NCBI GenBank assembly: GCA_964016885.1
Contig: OZ024744.1
Location: 22,679,298 to 22,743,297, forward strand
Source: Eledone cirrhosa
Lineage: Eukaryota > Mollusca > Cephalopoda > Octopoda > Eledonidae
Direction of reading: 5' to 3'
DNA length: 64,000 nt
The notes beneath the pieces were generated by a model. That model did no database searches. It was not told the DNA's origin and was given only the letters and a program-made list of their open reading frames with translations. Both the position numbers and the translations under genes were made by a program. This document shows positions 50,901 to 64,000 of this stretch, one piece after another. Within the stretch, counting starts at the first letter, position 1. Every line of letters begins with the position of its first letter.

Positions 50901-53900
50901 GACAAGCCTAACAGAGATGGCCTACGTCCGACAAGACTAAGAGAGACTGCCTACCTTTGACAAGTCTAAGAGTGACGGCTCACCTTCGAAAAGCCTAGCC
51001 TAACAGTGACTGCCCACCTTCGACAAACTTAACAGTGACTACCGAACTTCGACAAGTCTCACAGAGACTACACACCTTAGACAAGCCTAGCAGAGACTGC
51101 GCACCTTGGACAAAATTAACAGAGAATGCCCACTTTCGACAAACCTAACAGAGACTGTCCACCGTCGACAAGTCTAACAGAGACTGCCCATCATCGACAA
51201 AACTAACAGAGGCTACCGACCTTCGACAAACCTAACAGAGACTGCCCACCCTTGATAAACCTAACAGAGACTGCACACCTTCGACAAACCTAACAGAGAT
51301 TGCCCACATTCGACAAACCTAACAGAGATTGCTCACCTTCGACAAACCTAACAGAGACTGTCCACCTTCGACAAACCTAACAGAGACTGTCCACCTTCGA
51401 CAAACCTAACAGAGACTGCCCTCATTCGAAAAGTTTAACAGAAACTGGCCCCCCTCGACAAGTCTAACAGAGACACCCGACCTTCGACACAACTAACAGA
51501 GACAGCCTACTTTCGTCAAGTCTAACAGAGACTGCCAACCTTTGACAGGTCTGACAGAGACTGCCAAGCTTGCTCCAACCTAACAGAGACAGCCCACCTT
51601 CGACAAGCCTAACAGAGAGTGCTCACCTTCGACAAGCCTAACAGAGACTGCCCATTTTCGACAAAAACCTAACAAAGACTGCCTAACTTCGACAAACCTA
51701 ACAGAGACAGCCCACCTTCAACAAGCCTAACAGAGACTGCACACCTTCGACAAGTCTAACAGAGACTGCCCACATTCGACAAACCTAACAGGGACTGCCA
51801 ATCTTCGACAAGTCTAACAGAGACTGCCCATATACGACAAGCCTAATAGAGACTGCCCAGCTTCGTTAAACCTAAGAGAGACTGCCAATTTCGACAAGCC
51901 TAACAGAGACTGCCCACATTCGACAACCTAACGGGGACTGCCCACCTTCGACAAGTGTAACAGAGACTGGCCACGTTCGAGAGGTCTAACAGAGAATGCC
52001 CACTTTAGACAAACCTAACAGAGACTGCCCAACTTCGACAAGCCTAACAGAGATGGCTCACGTTCGACAAGCCTAACAGAGACTGCCTACATTCGACAAA
52101 TCTAAGAGAGACGGCCCATCTTTGAAAAGCCTATCACAGACTGCTGATCTTCGACAAGCCTAACAGAGACGGCCCAGCTTCGTCAAGCCTAACGGAGACT
52201 GCCCACCTTCGACACATGTAACAGAGACTGCCCACTTTCGACAAGCTTAACAGAGACTGCCCACCTTCGACAATTCTAACAGAGACACCCCACCTTCGAC
52301 AGACCTAACAGAGACTGCCTACTTTCGACAAGTCTAACCGAGACTGCCCACCTTCAACAAACCTAACAGAGACTGCCCACCTTCGACAAGTCTAATAGAG
52401 ACTGGCCACATTTGACAAGCCTAACAGAGACTGTCCACCTTCGACAAACCTAATAGCGACTGCCCATCTGCGACAAGCCTAACAGAGAGTGCCCAACTTC
52501 GGCCAGCGTAGCAGAGACTGCCAACATTCGACAAGTTTAACATAGACTGCCCAGCTTCGTCAAACCTAACAGAGACTGCCCACCTTCGACAAGCCTAACA
52601 AAGACAGCTCAACTTCGACAAACCTAACGGAGACTGCCCACCTTCGACAAGCCTAACAGAGACTGCCGCCTTTCGAGAAACCTAACAGAGACTGCCCATC
52701 TTCGACAAGCCTAACAGAGATGGCCCACCTTCGGCAAATCTCACAGAGACTGCCCACCTTCGACAAACTCAACACGAACTGCCGACCCTCGACAAGTCTA
52801 ACAGAGTCTATCAATCTTAGACAAGCCAAACAGAGACTGCCCACCTTTGACAAACCTAACAGAGATGGCCCACCTTCGATAAACCTAACAGAGACAGCCC
52901 ACCTTTAACAAGTCTAACAGTGACCTCCCACCTTCAATAAGCCTAACAGAGATTGCCCTCCTTCGACAAGTCTAACCTAGACTACCCACTTTAGACTAGC
53001 CTAGCAGAGACTGCGTACCTTCGACTAACCTAAAAGAGACTGCCCACCTTCGACAAAACTAACAAAGACTGCCCACTTTCTACAAACCTAACTGAGACTG
53101 CCCACCTTCGAGAATTCTAACAGATACACCCACACATTCGACAAACCTAACAGAGACTGCCGACCATCGACGATTCTAACAGAGACTGCCCACCTTTGCT
53201 GAAATCTAACACAGACTCCCCACTTTCGACAAGCCTAACAGAGACTCCAAACATTTGATAAGTCTAACAGAGACTGCCCACCTTCGACAAGCCTAACAGA
53301 GACTATCCACCTTAGACAAGCTTAGCAGAGACAGCGCACCTTCGTCTAAACTAACAGAGACTGCCCACTTTTGACATAACTAACAGAGACTGCCACCGTT
53401 AGACAAAGCTAACAGAGACTCCCGACCTTAGACAAGTATAACAGAGACTGCCCACCTTCGACAAACCTAATATAGACGACCGACCTTCGACAAGTCTAAC
53501 AGAGGCTGCCAACATTTGACAAGGCTAAAAAAGACTACCCATCTTCGATAAGCCTAACAGAGACTGCCCTCCTTCGACAAGTCTAACATAGACTACCTAC
53601 CTTAGACTATCCTAACAGAGACTGCCCACCTTCGACAAAAATAACAGAGACTGCCCACCTTCGACAAGTCTAACCGAGACTGCCTACCTTCGACAAACCT
53701 AACTTAGACAAGCTTAGCAGAGAAACCGCACCTTCGACTAACCTAACAGAGACTGCCCACTTTAAACAAACCTAACAGAGACTGCCCACGTTCGAAAAAT
53801 GTAACGGAGACTGGCCACCTTCGACAAGTCTAACAGAGAATGCCCACTTTCGACAAACCTAACAGAAACTGCCCACTTTCGACCAACGTAACAGAGACTG

Positions 53901-53999
53901 CTCACCTTAAAGAAGCCTAACAGAGATTGCCCTCATCGACAAGTCTAACGTAGACTACCAACTTTAGACTAGCCTAACAGAGACTGCGCACCTTCGACT
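44906..53999 (+). repeat. Diverged, weakly ordered monomers
   Basis: Monomers here vary most from one another and I saw no large recent copy. Irregular joins are frequent: a truncated pair at about 50215-50235 (AAATCCACGTTCGAC), GTTCGGTTCGAC near 50688, and AAGCCTAGCCTAACAG near 50992. Old cassettes can still be recognised at 45750-46150 and 47120-47400. 52560-53600 repeats the order of C1/C2 and of the 42470-42700 module. No gene. Confidence 0.8.
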
Positions 54000-56900
54000 A
54001 ACCTAAAAGAGACTGCCCACCTTCGCCGAAACTAACAAAGACTGCCCACTTTCGACAAACCTAACAGAGACTGCCCACCCTTGACAAACCTAGCAGAGAC
54101 TGACCACCTTCGACAAGTCTAATAGAGACGGCCCACTTTCGATGAACGTAACATAGACTGCCCATCTTCTACAAGCCTAACAAAGATGGCCCCCGTTCGA
54201 CAAGCCTAACAGAGACTGCCTACCTTAGAGAAGTCTAAGAGCGACGGCCCACCTTCGACAAGCCTATCAGAGACTGTCCACCTTCGACAAGCCTAACAGA
54301 CTCTGTCCACCTTCGACAAGCCTAACAGAGACTGCTCACCTTCGACAAACCTAACGGAGACTGCCCACATTTGACAAGTATAACAGAGACTGCCCACCTT
54401 TTACAAGTCTAACAGAGACTGCCTACCTTCGACAACTCTAACATGGACTGCCCACTTTCGACAAACCTAACAATGACTGTCCACTCTCGACAACCTAACA
54501 GTGACTGCCCACTTTTCACAAACCTAACAGAGACTACCGACCTTCGACAAACCTAACAGAGGATACCGTCCTTCGACAAACCTAACTGAGACTGCCCACC
54601 TTCGAGAATTCTAACAGATACACCCCACATTCGACAAACCTAACAGAGACTGTCCACCTTCGACAAACCTAACAGAGACGCCCCTGCTTCGACAAGTCAA
54701 ACAGTGACTGCCCACCTTCGACAAACCTAACAGAGACTGCCCACATTCGACAAGTTTAACACAGACTGCCAACATTTGACAAGGCTAACTAAGACTGCTC
54801 ACCTTCGACAAACCTAACAGAGACTACCCACTTTCGACAAACCTAACAGAGATTGCCCACCTTCGACAAGTCTAGCAGAGACTGCCCACCTTCCACAAAT
54901 CTAACAGAGACTGCCCACCTTCGACAAACCTAATGGAGACTGTCCACCTTCGACAAGTGTAACAGAGACTGGCCACCTTAGACAAGTCTAAAAGAGAATG
55001 CCCACCTTCGACAAGCCTAACAGAGACTTCCCACTTTCGACAAACCTAAGAGAGACTGCCCACCTTCGAGAAACCCAACAGAGACTCCCCACTTTCGACA
55101 AGTCTAACAGATACTGCCAACCTTCGACAAACCTAACACAGACTGCCCACCTTCGACAAGCCTAACAGTGACTGCCCTACTTCGACAAACCTAACAATGA
55201 CTGCCCACCTTCGACAAACCTAACAGAGACACCCCAGCTTCGACTAGTCTAACAGAGACTGCCCACTTTCGACAAACCTAACAGAGACTGCCCACATTCG
55301 ACAAGCCTAACATAGACTGCCCACATTCGACAAGCCTAAAAGAGACTGCCCAGCTTCGTCAACCTTAACAGAGACTCCCCACTTTCGACAAGCGTAACAA
55401 AGACTGCTCATCTTCAACAAATCTTACAGAGACAGCCCACCTTCGACAAACCTAACAGAGACAGCCCACCTTCGACAAGCGTAACATAGGCTCCCCACAT
55501 TCGACATGTCTAACTGATACTGCCCACTTTCGACAAATCTAGCAGAGACTGGCCACCTTAGATAAGTCTAACAGAGACTGCCCACCTTCGACAAGCTTAA
55601 CAGAGACTGCCCACTTTCGACAAACCAAACAGAGATTGCGCACCTTCGTCTAACCTAACATAGACTCCCCCCCCTTCGACAAGCCTAACAGAGACTGCCC
55701 ACCTTCGACAAGCCTATCAGAGACTGCCCACAATCGACAAGCCTAACAGAGACTGCCCACCTTCGAGAAACCTAACTGAGACGACCGTCCTTCGACAAAC
55801 CTAACAGAGACTACCCACCTTCGACAATCTAACAGAGACTGCCCTACTTCGACAAACCTAACAGAGACTGCCTACCTTCGACAAGTCTAACAGAGACTAG
55901 CCACCTTCGACAAGTCTAACAGAGACTGCCCACCTTCAACAAGTCTAACAGAGACTGCCCACCTTCGACAAACCAAACAGAGTCTGCCCACCTTCGACAA
56001 GTCTAAGAGAGACTGCCCACCTTTGACAATCCTAACAGAGACTTTCCACCTTCGACAAACCTAACAGAGATTCCCCACCTTCGACAAGCCTAACAGAGAC
56101 TGCCCACATTCGAGAAACCTAACAGAGCCTGCCCACCTTTGTCTAACCTAACAGAGACTCCCCACATTCGACAAGCCTAACAGAGACTTCCCACCTTCAA
56201 CAAGCCTAACAGAGACTGTCCACCTTCGACAAGCCTAACAGAGAGTGCCCACCTTCGACAAACCTAACAGAGACTGCGTACCTTCGACTAACCTAACATA
56301 GACTGCCCACCTTCGACAAGCCTAACAGAGACTGCCCAGCTTCGACAAGCCTAACAGAGACTGCTCACCTTCGAGAAACCTAACAGAGACTACCGTCCAT
56401 CGACAAACCTAACAGAGACTACCCACCTTCGACAAATCTAAGACAGACTGCCCACCCTCAACAAGCCTAACAGGGACTGCCAACATTTGACAAGGCTAAT
56501 AAAGACTACCAAACTTAGATAAGCCTATCAGAGACTACCCACCTTCTACAAGCCTAACAGAGTCTATCAACCTTAGACAAGCCTAACAGAGACTGCCCAA
56601 CTTTGACAAAACTAACAGAGACTGCCCACCTTCGTCAACCCTAGCAGATACTGCCCACCTTCGACTTAGCAATCAGAGACTTCCCATCTTTGACAAAACT
56701 AACAGTGACTGCCCACTTTCCAGAAGCCTAACAGTGACTTCCGACCTTCGACAAGTCTAACAGAGACTGCTCATTTTCGACAAACCTAACAGAGACTGCC
56801 CAACTTCGACAATTCTAACAGTGACCACCCACCTTCAACAAGCCTAACAGTGACTGCCCACCTTCGACAAGTCTAACATAGACTACCCAACTTAGACTAG

Positions 56901-59900
56901 CCTAGCAGAGACTGCGCACCTTCGACTAACCTAACAGCGACTGCCCACCTTCGACAAAACTAACAGAGACTGTCCACCTTCTACAAACCTAACAGAGACT
57001 GCCCACCTTCGACAACTGTAACAGAGACTGCCCACCTTCGACAAGTCTAACAAAGACTGCTCATATTCGACAAGCCTAACAGAGACAGCCCACCTTCGAC
57101 AAACCTAACAGAGACTGTCCACCTTCGACAAATCTAATAGAGACTGCCCACCTTCGACAAGCCTAACATAGAGTGCCCACCTTCGACCAGCCTAACAGAG
57201 ACTGCAACCTTCGACAAGTCTAACAGAAACTGCCCAGCTTCATCAAACCTAAATGAGACTGCCCACCTTCGACAACCCTAACGGAGACTGCCCACCTTCG
57301 ACATGTGTAACAGAGACTGTCCACCTTAGAAAAGTCTAACAGAAAATGCCCACTTTCGACAAGCCTAACAGAGACTGCCCACTTTCGATAAACGTAACAT
57401 AGACTGCCCATCTTCGACAAGCCTAACAAAGATGGTCCCCGTTCGACAAGCCTAACAGAGACTGCCTACCTTAGACAAGTCTAAGAGAGACGGCCCACCT
57501 TCGAAAAGCCTAACAGAGACTGCTCACCTTCGACAAACCTAACGGAGACTGCCCACCTTCGACAAGTGTAACAGAGACTGCCCACCTTCGACAAGTCTAA
57601 CAGAGACTGCCCACCTTCGACAAGTCTAACATGGACTGCCCACTTTCGATAAACCTAACAGTGATTGCCCACTTTCGACAACCTAACAGAGACTGCCCAC
57701 ATTCGAGAAACCTAACAGAACCTGCCCACCTTTGTCTAACCTAACAGAGACTCCCCACCTTCGACAAGCCTAACAGAGACTGCCCACCTTCGACAAGCCT
57801 AACAGAGAGTGCCCACCTTCGACAAACCTAACGGAGACTGCCCACCTTCGACAAGTATAACAGAGACTGGCCACCTTAGATAAGTCTAACAGAGACTGCC
57901 CACATTCGACAAGCTTAACAGAGGCTGCCCACCTTCGAGAAACCTAACAGAGACTGCGCACCTTCGACTAACCTAACATAGACTGCCCAGCTTCGACAAG
58001 CCTAACAGAGACTGCCCACCTTCGAGAAACCTAACAGAGACTACCGTCCGTCGACAAACCTAACAGAGACTACCCACCTTCGACAAATCTAAGACAGGCT
58101 GCCCACCCTCGACAAGACTAACAGGGACTGCCAACATTTGACAAGGCTAATAAAGACTACCAACCTTCGATAAGCCTATCAGAGACTGCTCACCTTCGAC
58201 AAACCTAACGGAGACTGCCCACCTTCGACAAGTGTAACAGAGACTGCCCACCTTCGACAAGTCTAACAGAGACTGCCCACCTTCGACAAGTCTAACATGG
58301 ACTGCCCACTTTCGACAAACCTAACAGTGACTGCCCACTTTCGACAACGTAACAGTGACTACCGACCTTCGACAAACCTAACAGAGGCTACCGACCTTCG
58401 ACAAACCTAACAGAGACTGCCCACCCTCGACAAACCTAACAGAGACTGCCCAACCTTGACAAACCTAACAGAGACTGACCACCTTCGACAAGTCTAATAG
58501 AGACTGCCCATCTTCGACAAACCTAACAGAGGCTACCGACCATCGACAAACCTAACGGAAACTGCCTACCCTCGACAAACCTAACAGAAACTGCCCACCT
58601 TCGGCAAACCAAACGAAGACTGCCGACCTTCGACAAACCTAACAGAGACTACCCACCTTCGACAAGTCTAATAGAAACTGCCCACCGTCAACAAGCCTTA
58701 CGGAGACTGCCCACCTTCGACAAACCTTACAGAGTGTACCCATATTCGACAAGTCTAACAGAGACTGCCCACCTTCGACAACCCTAACAGAAGCTACCGA
58801 CCTTCGACAAACCTAACAGAAACTACCCACCCTCGACAAACCTAACAGAGACTGCCCACCATGGACAAAACTAACAGTGACTGCCCACTTTCGACAAACC
58901 TAACAGAGACGGCCTGCCTTCGACAAGCCTAACAGAGACTGCCCACATTCGAGAAACCTAACAGAGCCTGCCCACCTTTGAGTAACCTAACAGAGACTCC
59001 CACCTTCGACAAGCCTAACAGAGACTGCCCACCTTCGACAAGCCTAACAGAGACTGCTCACCTTCGACAAACCTAACAGTGACTGTCCAGCTTCGACAAG
59101 TCTCTCAGGGACTGGCCACCTTCGACAAACCTAACAGAGACTGTCCACCTTCGACAAGCCTAACAGAGACTGTCCACCTTCGACAAGCCTAATAGAGACT
59201 GCCCACCTTCGACAAACCTAACAGAGACTGTCCACCTTCGACAAGCCTAACAGAGACTGCCCACCTTCGACAAACCTAACAGAGACTGTCCACCTTCGAC
59301 AAGTCTAACAGAGACTGGCCACCTTTGACAAGCCTAACAGAGACTGCCCACCTTCGACAAACCTAACAGAGACTGTCCACCTTCGACAAGCCTAACAGAG
59401 ACTGCCCACCTTCGACAAACCTAACAGAGACTGTCCACCTTCGACAAGCCTATCAGAGACTGTCCACCTTCGACAAGCCTAACAGACTCTGTCCACCTTC
59501 GACAAGCCTAACAGAGACTGCTCACCTTCGAGAAACCTAACGGAGACTGCCCACATTTGACAAGTATAACAGAGACTGCCCACCTTTTACAAGTCTAACA
59601 GAGACTGCCTACCTTCGACAAGTCTAACATGGACTGCCCACTTTCGACAAACCTAACAATGACTGTCCACTCTCGACAACCTAACAGTGACTGCCCACTT
59701 TTCACAAACCTAACAGAGACTACCGACCTTCGACAAACCTAACAGAGGCTACCGTCCTTCGACAAACCTAACAGAGACTGCCCACCCTCGACAAACCTAA
59801 CAGAGACTGCCCACCTTCGACAAACATAACAGTGACTGCCCACTTTCGACAAGCCTAACAGAGACTGCCTACCTTAGACAAGTCTAAGAGAGACGGCCCA

Positions 59901-62900
59901 CCTTCGAAAAGCCTAACAGAGACTGCTCACCTTCGACAAACCTAACGGAGACTGCCCACCTTAGACAAGTGTAACAGAGACTGCCCACCTTCGACAAGTC
60001 TAACAGAGACTGCCTACCTTCGACAAGTCTAACATAGACTGCCCACTTTCGACAAACCTAACAGAGACTGCCCACCCTTGACAAACCTAACAGAGACTGA
60101 CCACCTTCGGCAAGTCTAATAGAGACTGCCCTTCTTCGACACACCTAACAGAGGCTACCGACCATCGACAAACCTAACGGAAACTGCCTACCCTCGACAA
60201 ACCTAACAGAGACTGCCCACCTTCGACATACCTAACACTGACTGGCCACTTTCTACGAGTCTAATAGAGACTGCCCACCGTCAACAAGCCTAACGGAGCC
60301 TGCCCACCTTCGACAAACCTAACAGAGTGTATCCATATTCGACAAGTCTAACAGAGACTGCCCACCTTCGACAAACCTAAAAGAGGCTACCGACCTTCGA
60401 CAAACCTAACAGAAACTACCCACCCTCGACAAACCTAACAGAGACTGCCCACCATGGACAAAACTAACAGTGACTGCCCACTTTCGACAAACCTAACAGA
60501 GACTGCCTGCCTTCGAGAAGTCTAACAGAGACTAGCCACCTTCGACAAGTCTAACAGAGACTGCCCACCTTCAACAAGTCTAACAGAGACTGCCCACCTT
60601 CGACAAACCAAACAGAGTCTGCCCACCTTCGACAAACCTAACAGAGACTGCCCACATTCGAGAAACCTAACAGAGCCTGCCCACCTTTGACTAACCTAAC
60701 AGAGACTCCCACCTTCGACAAGCCTAACAGAGACTGCCCACCTTCGACAAGCCTAACAGAGACTGCCCACCTTCGACAAACCTAACAGAGACTGTCCACC
60801 TTCGACAAACCTAACAGAGACTGGCCACCTTCGACAAGTCTAACAGAGACTGGCCACCTTCGACAAAACTAACAGAGACTGTCCACCTTCGACAAGCCTA
60901 ACAGAGACTGTCCACCTTCGACAAGCCTAACAGAGACTGCCCACCTTCGACAAACCTAACAGAGACTGTCCACCTTCGACAAGCCTAACAGAGACTGTCC
61001 ACCTTCGACAAGCCTAACAGAGATTGCCCACCTTCGACAAACCTAACAGAGACTGCCCACTTTCGATAAACGTAACATAGACTGCCCATCTTCGACAAGC
61101 CTAACAAAGATGGCCCCCGTTCGACAAGCCTAACAGAGACTGCCCGCCTTCGACAAACCTAACAGAGACTGCCCACTTTCGATAAACGTAACATAGACTG
61201 CCCATCTTCGACAAGCGTAACAAATATGGCCCCCGTTCGACAAGCCTAACAGAGACTGCCTACCTTAGACAAGTCTAAGAGAGACGGCCCACCTTCGAAA
61301 AGCCTAACAGAGACTGCTCACCTTCGACAAACCTAACGGAGACTGCCCACCTTAGACAAGTGTAACAGAGACTGCCGACCTTCGACAAGTCTAACAGAGA
61401 CTGCCTACCTTCGACAAGTCTAACATAGACTGCCCACTTTCGACAAACCTAACAGAGACTGCCCACCCTTGACAAACCTAACAGAGACTGACCACCTTCG
61501 ACAAGTCTAATAGAGACGGCCCATCTTCGACAAACCTAACGGAAAGTGCCTACCCTCGACAAACCTAACAGAGACTGCCCACCTTCGGCAAACCAAACAA
61601 AGACTGCCGACCTTCGACAAACCTAACAGAGACTACCCACCTTCGACAAGTCTAATAGAAACTGCCCACCGTCAACAAGCCTTACGGTGACTGCCCACCT
61701 TCGACAAACCTAACAGAGTGTACCCATATTCGACAAGTTTAACAGAGACTGCCCACCTTCGACAACCCTAACAGAGGCTACCGACCTTCGACAAACCTAA
61801 CAGAAACTACCCACCCTCGACAAACCTAACAGAGACTGCCCACCATGGACAAAACTAACAGTGACTGCCCACTTTCGACAAACCTAACAGAGACGGCCTG
61901 CCTTCGACAAGTCTAACAGAGACTAGCCACCTTCGACAAGTCTAACAGAGACTGCCCACCTTCAACAGGTCTAACAGAGACTGCCCACCTTCGACAAACC
62001 AAACAGAGACTGCCCACCTTCGACAAACCAAACAGAGTCTGCCCAACTTCGACAATCCTAACACAGACTCCCCACCGTTGACAAGCCTAACAGAGATTCC
62101 CCACCTTCGACAAGCCTAACAGAGACTGCCCACATTCGAGAAACCTAACAGAGCCTGCCCACCTTTGACTAACCTAACAGAGTCTCCCACCTTCGACAAG
62201 CCTAACAGAGACTGCCCACCTTCGACAAGCCTAACAGAGACTGCCCACCTTCGACAAACCTAACAGAGACTGTCCACCTTCGACAAGCCTAACAGAGACT
62301 GCCCACCTTCGACAAACCTAACAGAGACTGTCCAACTTCGACAAGCCTAACAGAGACTGTCCACCTTCGACAAACCTAGCAGAGACTTTCCCACCTTCGA
62401 CAAACCTAACAGAGACTGCCCACTTCCGATAAACGTAACATAGACTGCCCATCTTCGACAAGCCTAACAAAGAGGGCCCCCGTTCGACAAGCCTAACAGA
62501 GATTGCCTACCTTAGAGAAGTCTAAGAGACACGGCCCACCTTCGAAAAGCCTAACAGAGACTGCTCACCTTCGACAAACCTAACAGTGACTGCCCACCTT
62601 AGACAAGTCTAACAGAGACTGCCTACCTTCGACAAGTCTAACATAGACTGCCCACTTTCGAAAAGCCTAACAGAGACTGCTCACCTTCGACAAACCTAAC
62701 GGAGACTGCCCACCTTAGACAAGTCTAACAGAGACTGCCTACCTTCGACAAGTCTAACATGGACTGCCCACTTTCGACAAACCTAACAGTGACTGTCCAC
62801 TCTCTACAACCTAACAGTGACTGCCCACTTTCCACAAACCTAACAGAGACTACCGACCTTCGACAAACCTAACAGAGGCTACCGTCCTTCGACAAACCTA

Positions 62901-64000
62901 ACAGAGACTGCCCACCTTCGACAAACCTAACAGAGACTGCCCACCTTCGACAAACCTAACAGTGACTGCCCACTTTCGACAAGCCTAACAGAGACTGCCT
63001 ACCTTAGACAAGTCTAAGAGAGACGGCCCACCTTCGAAAAGCCTAACAGAGACTGCTCACCTTCGACAAACCTAACGGAGACTGCCCACCTTAGACAAGT
63101 CTAACAGAGACTGCCTACCTTCGACAAGTCTAACATAGACTGCCCACTTTCGACAAACCTAACAGAGACTGCCCACCCTTGACAAACCTAACAGAGACTG
63201 ACCACCTTCGGCAAGTCTAATAGAGACTGCCCATCTTCGACAAACCTAACAGAGGCTACCGACCATCGACAAACCTAACGGAAACTGCCTACCCTCGACA
63301 AACCTAACAGAGACTGCCCACCTTCGACAAACCTAACACTGACTGCCCACTTTCTACAAGTCTAATAGAGACTGCCCACCGTCAACAAGCCTAACTGAGA
63401 CTGCCCACCTTCGACAAACCTCACAGAGTGTACCCATATTCGACAAGTCTAACAGAGACTGCCCACCTTCGACAAACCTAAAAGAGGCTACCGACCTTCG
63501 ACAAACCTAACAGAAACTACCCACCCTCGACAAACCTAACAGAGACTGCCCACCATGGACAAAACTAACAGTGACTGCCCACTTTCGACAAATCTAACAG
63601 AGACTCCCTGCCTTCGACAAGTCTAACAGAGACTAGCCACCTTCGACAAGTCTAACAGAGACTGCCCACCTTCAACAAGTCTAAGAGAGACTGCCCACCT
63701 TCGACAATACTAACAGAGATACCCCACCTTCGACAAGCCTAACAGAGACTCCCCACCTTCGACAAGCGTAACAGAGACTCCCCACCTTCGACAAGCCTAA
63801 CAGAGACTGCCCACATTCGAGAAACCTAACAGAGCCTGCCCACCTTTGACTAACATAACAGAGACTCCCACCTTCGACAAGCCTAACAGAGACTGCCCAC
63901 CTTCGACAAGCCTAACAGAGACTGCCCACCTTCGACAAACCTAACAGAGACTGTCCACCTTCGACAAGCCTAACAGAGACTGCCCACCTTCGACAAACCT
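54000..64000 (+). repeat. Homogenised right end with a 1.2-1.7 kb higher-order period
   Basis: Two markers define the period. GAGAAACCTAACAGA(G/A)CC lies at 56112, 57705, 58951, 60660, 62138 and 63819 (spacing 1593, 1246, 1709, 1478, 1681). CCATGGACAAAACTAACAG has its ATG at 58861, 60454, 61845 and 63555. Spacings are close to whole numbers of monomers (43 to 59). Monomers become closer to consensus towards the window end. Confidence 0.85.
59095..59520 (+). repeat. 58-bp dimer tract
   Basis: Monomers alternate between an AAACC join followed by TGTCC and an AAGCC join followed by TGCCC, giving a 58-bp period over several dimers with almost no other change. Similar tracts occur at about 60770-61050, 62180-62380 and 63880-64000. 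These are the youngest-looking local expansions in the window. Confidence 0.75.

Larger units (their letters stand above)
20648..64000 (+). repeat. 29-bp satellite array, right arm
   Basis: The same monomer family and orientation as the left arm, running to the window end without unique sequence. Subregions differ in order and age: recent large copies (20677-39660), an older duplication (40151-44905), a disordered part (about 45000-54000) and an increasingly uniform part (54000-64000). Short reading frames on both strands are chance products: each frame of the consensus meets TAA (plus) or TAG (minus) every 87 bases. Confidence 0.98.

Noticed and set aside
1753..57429. Short Cys/Val-rich reading frames on the minus strand (many ending GSLC) and Thr/Leu-rich ones on the plus strand
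   Set aside because: 29 is not divisible by three, so any frame cycles every 87 bases and meets TAG in TGTTAG (minus) or TAA in CCTAAC (plus). The frames of 60-100 codons are places where variants removed one or more stops. No start context or domain supports them.
1..64000. CRISPR array (29-bp direct repeats)
   Set aside because: The repeats abut with no spacers, the repeats themselves vary, and there are about 2,000 of them; this is satellite DNA, and the retroelement is eukaryotic.
1..64000. CENP-B box in the monomer
   Set aside because: The monomer contains CTTCG, but the rest of the CENP-B box is absent. A centromeric role cannot be read from the sequence.

Overview
The window is one long satellite DNA array interrupted by a single LTR retrotransposon. 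About 58.75 kb of the 64 kb consists of head-to-tail 29-bp monomers (roughly 2,000 copies), all in one orientation. Each monomer contains the blocks CTAACAGAGACTG, CCCACC and TTCGACAA. I found no host protein-coding gene, tRNA, rRNA or CRISPR array. Long tandem satellite plus a Ty3/gypsy element points to eukaryotic, probably invertebrate, heterochromatin (pericentromeric, subtelomeric or sex-chromosome). The retroelement's tRNA-Trp primer site and Gag/Pol motifs resemble the CsRn1 clade, best known from trematodes but also present in other invertebrates. A flatworm host is plausible but not proven.

Layout. 1-5229: heterogeneous monomers. 5230-13185: two tandem copies (A1, A2) of a ~3.9-4.0 kb higher-order unit, with a partial third copy after it. 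13186-15397: mixed monomers. 15398-20643: a 5,246-bp LTR retrotransposon with 293-bp LTRs, flanked by a 4-bp target duplication (AGTC) inside a satellite monomer. 20677-39660: three nearly identical higher-order copies (B1 5,797 bp, B2 6,579 bp, B3 6,608 bp). 39661-45000: a diverged direct duplication (C1, C2). 45000-54000: the most diverged, least ordered monomers. 54000-64000: progressively more homogeneous array with a 1.2-1.7 kb higher-order period and 58-bp dimers.

The retroelement has a recognisable 5' LTR, tRNA-Trp primer site, leader, gag, protease, reverse transcriptase, RNase H, integrase with GPY module, polypurine tract and 3' LTR. It is a defective copy: one in-frame TAG in gag, two in-frame TGA codons between RNase H and integrase, a frame change between gag and protease, and another near the integrase C-terminus. 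The LTRs differ at about 15 of 293 positions by eye.

The most informative signals are in the satellite's internal organisation. There are multi-kilobase copies with almost no substitutions. A 28-monomer (812 bp) block is present in B2 and B3 but missing from B1, and a recombination junction in B1 can be placed within about 60 bp. A ten-or-more-monomer variant cassette recurs on both sides of the retroelement, and the monomer's only CpG appears to decay to TpG/CpA. I did not find a gene-encoded novel system.
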